From assembly GCA_018400395.1 (NCBI GenBank), contig JAGYMN010000018.1:1-18801 (forward strand): 18,801 nucleotides of DNA. Direction: 5' to 3'. Below the pieces are notes generated by a model that searched no databases, was not told the DNA's origin, and saw only the letters and a program-made list of their open reading frames with translations. Source of the DNA: Actinomycetota bacterium. Lineage in GTDB: Bacteria; Actinomycetota; Humimicrobiia; Humimicrobiales; Humimicrobiaceae. The position numbers were made by a program, and so were the translations under genes. Of this stretch, positions 14,040 through 18,801 are shown piece after piece. Each line of letters begins with the position of its first letter. The first letter of the stretch is position 1.

Positions 14040-16754
14040 TCACTTTTTAATTTTCTTCATCCTGTCAAGCTGTCCATCCAGAATACTGGTTATCTTATCC
14101 GCCTGATCCAGCTTTCTTTTTTCTTTTGAGATTATATTTTCCGGAGCTTTTTTAATAAAACCGGGGTTTTCCAGTTTTTTTATACTTTTTTCCATTCCGG
14201 CTTTTACTTTTTTTATTTCATCTTCTATCCTTTTTATTTCGAGGTCGATGTTTACTGCATCCAGGATATATATATAGATGTCAATGCTGCCGGTAGTGGT
14301 CTTTATATAACCCCTGTCATCCTCCAGAGGTCCGTATTTTATATTGCTGATTCCTGCAAGACTGCATATATACCCTGAGTTTTTAGATACATCCTCCAGT
14401 GTTTTCTTTCCGGATATATCCAGGCATATATTCACCTTTTCTCCAGGATTTATTTTCAATTCCGATCTTACCTTCCTGATCTCGTTTATTATATCAAAAA
14501 TGGGAGCTATCCTTTTCTCTATGCTTCTGTCTATAAGGCCACTGTTTATGTCCGGAAAATTTGACCTTACTATACTTTCACCCCTGTGCGGTATTTCCTG
14601 CCATATCCTTTCAGATATATGCGGCATGAAAGGCTGAAGAAGCCTCAGATAGGTCTCAAGGACATGCCAGAGTACAAACCGGCATACCTTTTTATCTTCA
14701 TTGTCCCGGGAAGCATAAAGCCTGTTCTTGGAGGATTCAAGATACCAGTCACAGAATTCGCTCCAGAAAAAATTATAAAGTGTCCTTGAGGCCCCTGAAA
14801 AATTAAATTTTTCCAGATCTTTTTCAAGCCCTGCAATAGCCCTGTTAAGCCTTGAAAGTATCCACCTGTCCCATATATTAAGGTCTGTATCCCGGGCAAT
14901 ATTGTCCCTGTCAATATTTTCAATATCTTCTTCTGCATCCTTCAGGGAGGCTATGACAAATTTAGAACCGTTCCATATCTTATTGGCAAAATTTCTTATA
15001 CCTTCTATTTTCTCGTCCCCCAGAAGCAGATTTTTCCCGGGAGTTGTAAGGGAAGTAAGGGTAAACCTTAAAACATCAGCACCGTTTTTATTTATGATTA
15101 CCATAGGATCCACCACATTACCCTTTGACTTGCTCATCTTCTGGCCGCTGGCGTCATTTACCAGAGGATTTATAAACACTTTTTTAAAAGGGACCACACC
15201 TCTAAAATGAAGGGACATCATTACCATTCTGGCAACCCAGAAAAAAATTATATCGTGAGCCGTTATAAGCAGGTCTGTCGGGAAAAAATATCCCAGCTCA
15301 TCGGTTTCCTCCGGCCACCCAAACACGGCAAAAGGCCACAGGCATGAACTGAACCATGTATCAAGCACATCTTCGTCCTGGAAGATATTAGTGCTTCCGC
15401 ATTTCGAGCACTTTTCAGGCTTATCTGCCTCAACCATCATCTCGCCGCAATCCCTGCAGTACCAGACAGGGATCCGGTGTCCCCACCACAACTGTCTTGA
15501 TATGCACCAGTCCCTTATATTTTCCATCCAGTCAAAATATATCTTTTCCCACTTATCAGGAATGATCCTTAATTCTGATTCTCTTACTGCTTTTACTGCC
15601 GGCTCTGCAAGTTTTTTCATCGAGACGAACCACTGCATCGAAATCCGCGGTTCCACAACTGTATCACATCTGGAACAGACCCCTACAGGGGAGATATGAT
15701 CTTTTCTTCCCAGCAGATACTGGCCTGATTTTAGGTCGTCCAGTACTGCCTTTCTTGCCTTATAGCGGTCCATGCCGTTATATTTCCCGGCATTGGCATT
15801 TAGCCTGGCGTCTTCATCCATAATATTTATTTCTTCAAGTCCATGCCTTTTGCCGATATCAAAATCGTTTGGGTCATGGGCAGGTGTTACCTTTACTGCA
15901 CCGCTGCCAAATCCCATGTCTACAAATTCATCCTCTATCACAGGGATGATCCTTCCGGCCAGCGGAAGGAAGACCGATCTATTCCTTAAACCTCTGTATC
16001 TTAAGTCTGCAGGGTTTACCGCAACTGCCGTGTCCCCCAGCATAGTCTCGGGCCTGGTTGTAGATACTATTATATACTCGTCTCCTGAAGGTCTGCCTGT
16101 ATCCTTATCGATAAGGGGATATTTTATGTCCCACAGGCTGCCTTTTTTTTCGATATGTTCCACTTCTATATCGGATATCGCTGTGCGGCACCTGGGGCAC
16201 CAGTTAATCATATAGTTTCCCCTGTATATCAGGCCCTGTCTGTATAGGGTTACAAATTCATTGGTAACCGCATTTACATAACTCCCGTCAAAAGTAAATC
16301 TTAGCCGGTCCCAGTCACAGGAGCAGCCAAGGGCTTCTAACTGTGATATAATACGGTTCCCATATTTATCCTTCCACTTCCAGACTTCTTCGACAAACCT
16401 TTCTCTGCCAAGGCTGTGACGGTCTGTCCCCTTTTCAAGGAGGGATTTCTCCACTACATTCTGGGTCGCAATACCTGCATGATCGGTACCCGGTACCCAG
16501 GCAGCATTGAGGCCTTTCATCCTCTTGTATCTTATTATTACATCCTGGAGCGTATTATTGAGGGCATGCCCCACATGAAGGTACCCTGTCACATTTGGAG
16601 GGGGTATCACCATGCTGAAGGGAGCCATTGATTTATCCAGTACAGCGTGAAAATAATTATTCTTTTGCCAGAAACTATATATTTTACTCTCGAATAAAGA
16701 AGGTCTGTACTTCCCTTCTATCCCTGTATCAAGATCAAGCAGATTTTTCTTCAT
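14040..16754 (-). CDS. valS: Valyl-tRNA synthetase
   Basis: Charges tRNA-Val; class I aminoacyl-tRNA synthetase of the Ile/Val/Leu group. Counting from the ATG at 16752-16754 it has 904 residues. PPPNVTGYLHVGHAL carries the HIGH-type motif (His60-His63), followed by WVPGTDHAGIATQ. The editing domain contains STTRPETMLGDTAVAVNP. CPRC, CSRC, CRDC and CSKC pairs suggest bound zinc, and KMSKSKGNVVDP has KMSKS at about 539-543. The C-terminal 60-70 residues form the coiled coil typical of ValS. The frame extends to a TTG at 16784, inside clpX. I prefer the ATG because the family rarely has the extra ten residues, though neither start has a well-placed ribosome-binding site. Either way the gene overlaps the clpX end by at least 20 bases. 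Confidence 0.96.
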   Translation of the reverse strand: MKKNLLDLDTGIEGKYRPSLFESKIYSFWQKNNYFHAVLDKSMAPFSMVIPPPNVTGYLHVGHALNNTLQDVIIRYKRMKGLNAAWVPGTDHAGIATQNVVEKSLLEKGTDRHSLGRERFVEEVWKWKDKYGNRIISQLEALGCSCDWDRLRFTFDGSYVNAVTNEFVTLYRQGLIYRGNYMINWCPRCRTAISDIEVEHIEKKGSLWDIKYPLIDKDTGRPSGDEYIIVSTTRPETMLGDTAVAVNPADLRYRGLRNRSVFLPLAGRIIPVIEDEFVDMGFGSGAVKVTPAHDPNDFDIGKRHGLEEINIMDEDARLNANAGKYNGMDRYKARKAVLDDLKSGQYLLGRKDHISPVGVCSRCDTVVEPRISMQWFVSMKKLAEPAVKAVRESELRIIPDKWEKIYFDWMENIRDWCISRQLWWGHRIPVWYCRDCGEMMVEADKPEKCSKCGSTNIFQDEDVLDTWFSSCLWPFAVFGWPEETDELGYFFPTDLLITAHDIIFFWVARMVMMSLHFRGVVPFKKVFINPLVNDASGQKMSKSKGNVVDPMVIINKNGADVLRFTLTSLTTPGKNLLLGDEKIEGIRNFANKIWNGSKFVIASLKDAEEDIENIDRDNIARDTDLNIWDRWILSRLNRAIAGLEKDLEKFNFSGASRTLYNFFWSEFCDWYLESSKNRLYASRDNEDKKVCRFVLWHVLETYLRLLQPFMPHISERIWQEIPHRGESIVRSNFPDINSGLIDRSIEKRIAPIFDIINEIRKVRSELKINPGEKVNICLDISGKKTLEDVSKNSGYICSLAGISNIKYGPLEDDRGYIKTTTGSIDIYIYILDAVNIDLEIKRIEDEIKKVKAGMEKSIKKLENPGFIKKAPENIISKEKRKLDQADKITSILDGQLDRMKKIKK

Positions 16755-18018
16755 CTTTAAGGTATTTGCTTCCCTCTGAATCAATAAATAATTTAGGCTC
16801 TATCTTTTTTTCTACAACATCCCTGGTTACGACACACTTCCTTATATCGCTGCGGCCGGGGATCTCAAACATTATACCAAGCATAATCTCTTCCATAATG
16901 GCCCTCAGACCTCTTGCGCCCGTACCCAGTTTTATTGCTTTTTCTGATATCGCTCCCAGAGCATCATCGGTAAATTCAAGCTCAACATTATCCATCTTAA
17001 AAATCTTTTTATATTGCTTTATAAGCGAATTTCTGGGTTTTGTAAGTATTATCACAAGATCTTCACTGGTAAGGTTTGAAAGTGTCGACAGCACCGGAAG
17101 CCTTCCTATAAGTTCGGGGATCAACCCGTATTTAAGAAGATCCTCCGGCATCACATATGGAAGAAGCATATCTATTCTTTCAGATTTATCGGGTAACTTT
17201 TCTGAAATAAAACCAATACTCTTCCTATTAAGTCTTCCTTCAATTATGCTCTCCAGCCCTCCGAAAGACCCCCCGCAGATAAACAGTATATTGCTGGTAT
17301 TTATCTGAATAAAATCCTGATGCGGATGTTTTCTTCCCCCCTGGGGCGGGACATTTGCCTCGGTACCTTCGAGTATCTTCAAAAGCGCCTGCTGGACACC
17401 TTCGCCGGAGACGTCCCTGGTAATGGAGGGATTGTCTGATTTTCTGCTTATTTTATCTATCTCATCAAGGTATATTATTCCCGTCTCTGCTTTTTTTATG
17501 TCGAAGTCTGCGGCCTGTATAAGCTTCAGGAGTATATTCTCTACATCTTCACCCACATATCCTGCTTCAGTAAGGGAAGTAGCATCAGCAATACAGAAAG
17601 GAACTTTCAGTATCCTTGCAAGGGTCTGTGCAAGAAGAGTCTTGCCGCAACCCGTGGGGCCTATGAGCAGTATATTGCTTTTCTGGAGCTCCACATCATC
17701 TTTTTTTGCCACATCCTCATACTTGACCCTCTTATAATGATTATACACAGCCACAGAAAGCACCCTTTTAGCAGCCTCCTGCCCTATTACATATTCATTG
17801 AGTATGCTGCAGATCTCTTTTGGCTTTGGCAGATCCTTGAACCCCTGCTCTTTTTCCTCCCGGAATTCTTCATCCATTATCTCATTGCACAGATCCAGGC
17901 ATTCATTACAGATATAAACACCCGGACCCGCTATCAATTTCCTTACCTGATTCTGGGATTTACCGCAAAAAGAACATTTCAAAAATTGTTTTTTATCCTT
18001 GCTCATGTTTTCAGACAA
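16735..18018 (-). CDS. clpX: ATP-dependent Clp protease ATP-binding subunit ClpX
   Basis: AAA+ unfoldase that feeds proteins to ClpP. The 427-residue protein has an N-terminal zinc-binding domain (Cys15, Cys18, Cys37, Cys40). The AAA+ module has Walker A GPTGCGKT (120-127), pore loop GYVG (153-156), Walker B IIYLDEID (181-188) and the RKH loop (229-231). The ClpP-docking IGF tripeptide is at 268-270, the same numbers as in E. coli. The sensor-2 region GARGLRAIMEE is near the C-terminus. The start is TTG, nine bases after AGGAGG. An ATG four codons later is too far from this site. It follows clpP by 39 bases and overlaps valS. Confidence 0.97.
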   Translation of the reverse strand: MSENMSKDKKQFLKCSFCGKSQNQVRKLIAGPGVYICNECLDLCNEIMDEEFREEKEQGFKDLPKPKEICSILNEYVIGQEAAKRVLSVAVYNHYKRVKYEDVAKKDDVELQKSNILLIGPTGCGKTLLAQTLARILKVPFCIADATSLTEAGYVGEDVENILLKLIQAADFDIKKAETGIIYLDEIDKISRKSDNPSITRDVSGEGVQQALLKILEGTEANVPPQGGRKHPHQDFIQINTSNILFICGGSFGGLESIIEGRLNRKSIGFISEKLPDKSERIDMLLPYVMPEDLLKYGLIPELIGRLPVLSTLSNLTSEDLVIILTKPRNSLIKQYKKIFKMDNVELEFTDDALGAISEKAIKLGTGARGLRAIMEEIMLGIMFEIPGRSDIRKCVVTRDVVEKKIEPKLFIDSEGSKYLKDEEKSA

Positions 18019-18057
18019 CTTAACAAACCTCCTGCTTTCCCCGTTAGCCGGAAAACA
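18019..18057 (-). promoter_or_regulatory. clpP-clpX gap with strong ribosome-binding site
   Basis: The 39-base gap carries AGGAGG followed nine bases later by TTG of clpX. The consensus site supports the TTG start over the in-frame ATG twelve bases further on. No terminator is seen between the two genes. Confidence 0.6.
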
Positions 18058-18660
18058 CTATTTTTTATAAATCACTTCATCTATTATTCCATATTCTTTG
18101 GATTCATTGGCGCTCAGGATAAAATCCCTTTCGGTATCTTTTTCAACTTTTTTAATATCCTGACCCGTATGTTTTGCTATTATTTCATTTAGAAGGGTCC
18201 TTATCCTTACCATTTCCCTGGCATGTATCTCAACATCTATAGTTGTGCCCGAAACTCCTCCTGAGGGCTGATGCAGCATTACCCTGGAGTTTGGAAGGGT
18301 AAACCTCTTTTTTTTCTCGCCTGCAAGAAGCAGTACTGCTGCGGCGCTTGCTGCCTGCCCTATGCATATGGTAGATACTTTTGATTTTATAAACTGCATG
18401 GTATCATAAACAGCCAGCGCTGATGTCACAACCCCGCCGGGGCTGTTAATATAAAGCTGGATATCTTTTTCGGGATCCTCTGCTTCAAGATGAAGCAGCT
18501 GCGCCATTATAAGGTTTGCTATATTGTCATCTATGGCATAGCCGAGGAATATTATTCTCTCCTTGAGAAGCCTTGAATATATATCATAAGACCTCTCACC
18601 CCTGTTTGTCTGCTCTATGACCATGGGTATCAGATAATTATTTTTTATCCTATCGTTCAT
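18058..18660 (-). CDS. clpP: ATP-dependent Clp protease proteolytic subunit ClpP
   Basis: Serine peptidase that forms the double-heptamer chamber used by ClpX. The 200-residue protein has the catalytic triad Ser105 (GQAASAAAVLL), His130 (RVMLHQPSGG) and Asp179 (DTERDF), at the family spacing of 25 and 49 residues. INSPGGVVTSALAVYDTM forms the oxyanion region. The N-terminal residues before about 15 are probably removed by self-processing. The start is ATG, overlapping the upstream tig stop by ATGA, with a G-rich GGGGTG about ten bases upstream. Only one clpP is present here, while many actinobacteria carry adjacent clpP1 and clpP2; a second copy could be elsewhere. Confidence 0.98.
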   Translation of the reverse strand: MNDRIKNNYLIPMVIEQTNRGERSYDIYSRLLKERIIFLGYAIDDNIANLIMAQLLHLEAEDPEKDIQLYINSPGGVVTSALAVYDTMQFIKSKVSTICIGQAASAAAVLLLAGEKKKRFTLPNSRVMLHQPSGGVSGTTIDVEIHAREMVRIRTLLNEIIAKHTGQDIKKVEKDTERDFILSANESKEYGIIDEVIYKK

Positions 18661-18801
18661 TTTTTATCTTCACCCCTGTCCTGGTTTGAACCGGGCACCC
18701 AGATATCATCTGCTTTATCCTGCCGCTCTTCGTCCGGTGTCCATATTTTTTTCTTATTATCAATTATTTCTTCAACAATCATCATTTTTCTTGCAACACC
18801 T
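18657..18801 (-). CDS. tig: Probable trigger factor, C-terminal end (runs off the right edge)
   Basis: An open frame enters from the right edge and ends at TGA, which overlaps the clpP ATG by four bases (ATGA). Its last 47 residues begin GVARKMMIVEEIIDNKKKIW, resembling the final helix of trigger factor (RKxxDFIVENAKI type). A charged, Pro/Asp/Glu-rich tail follows, ending RGEDKK. Trigger factor is a ribosome-associated chaperone and proline isomerase, and tig-clpP-clpX is one of the most conserved bacterial gene orders. The fragment alone is short, so the name rests largely on context. Confidence 0.62.
   Translation of the reverse strand, partial: GVARKMMIVEEIIDNKKKIWTPDEERQDKADDIWVPGSNQDRGEDKK

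Noticed and set aside
16628..17308. Plus-strand open frame of 226 codons opposite clpX/valS
   Set aside because: It covers the conserved end of clpX and start of valS in antisense and has no recognisable domain or ribosome-binding site.
1..18801. CRISPR arrays, insertion sequences, tRNA/rRNA genes, phage or toxin-antitoxin modules
   Set aside because: No regularly spaced repeats, transposase or integrase motifs, or RNA gene signatures were found. Coding density is nearly complete with housekeeping genes.

Overview
All twenty genes I can support lie on the minus strand, so transcription runs from the right end of the window to the left. The window is AT-rich, with frequent ATA isoleucine and AGA/AGG arginine codons. 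The gene order in transcription order is tig(3' end)-clpP-clpX-valS-folC-small membrane protein-ndk-DUF4321-maf-mreB-mreC-mreD-mrdA-rodA-TIGR03960 radical SAM-TIGR03936/DUF2344-rng-rplU-rpmA-MFS(5' end). The run clpP-clpX-valS-folC-(small membrane gene)-ndk-mreBCD-mrdA-rodA-radical SAM pair-rne/rng-rplU-rpmA matches the order I know from Actinobacteria. The low GC content, the single clpP and the clostridia-like short RNase G point away from the classic high-GC actinobacteria. I infer a deep-branching, AT-rich, uncultured actinobacterial lineage. This is an inference from synteny, not a database match.

Region by region: 16735-18801 holds proteostasis genes (end of trigger factor, ClpP, ClpX). 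12693-16754 holds valyl-tRNA synthetase and folylpolyglutamate synthase. 11403-12672 holds a two-helix zinc-ribbon membrane protein, nucleoside diphosphate kinase and a small DUF4321 membrane protein. 10805-11428 is the Maf nucleotide pyrophosphatase. 5298-10801 is a complete elongasome (MreB, MreC, MreD, PBP2, RodA), which predicts a rod-shaped, peptidoglycan-walled cell. 2766-5280 is the two-gene radical SAM/DUF2344 pair of unknown function. 571-2680 is RNase E/G followed by ribosomal proteins L21 and L27. The left edge is the start of an MFS transporter, where obgE would often be found.

Genes are tightly packed. There are several short overlaps (tig/clpP 4 nt, DUF4321/maf 26 nt, mreD/mrdA 29 nt) and no gap over about 120 nt, so long co-transcribed units are likely. 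The only convincing internal promoter candidate is just upstream of rplU.

No mobile element, CRISPR array, tRNA or rRNA gene, or exotic defence or biosynthetic system is visible. The most noteworthy observation is that rplU is intact but appears to start at ATA, directly behind an AAGGAG ribosome-binding site. Start codons in the window are also unusually varied (ATG, GTG, TTG and this ATA). Other points are a TRAM-like extension on RNase G, a tiny start-stop frame overlapping the rng start, and lineage-specific swaps at positions that are usually conserved in this cluster.
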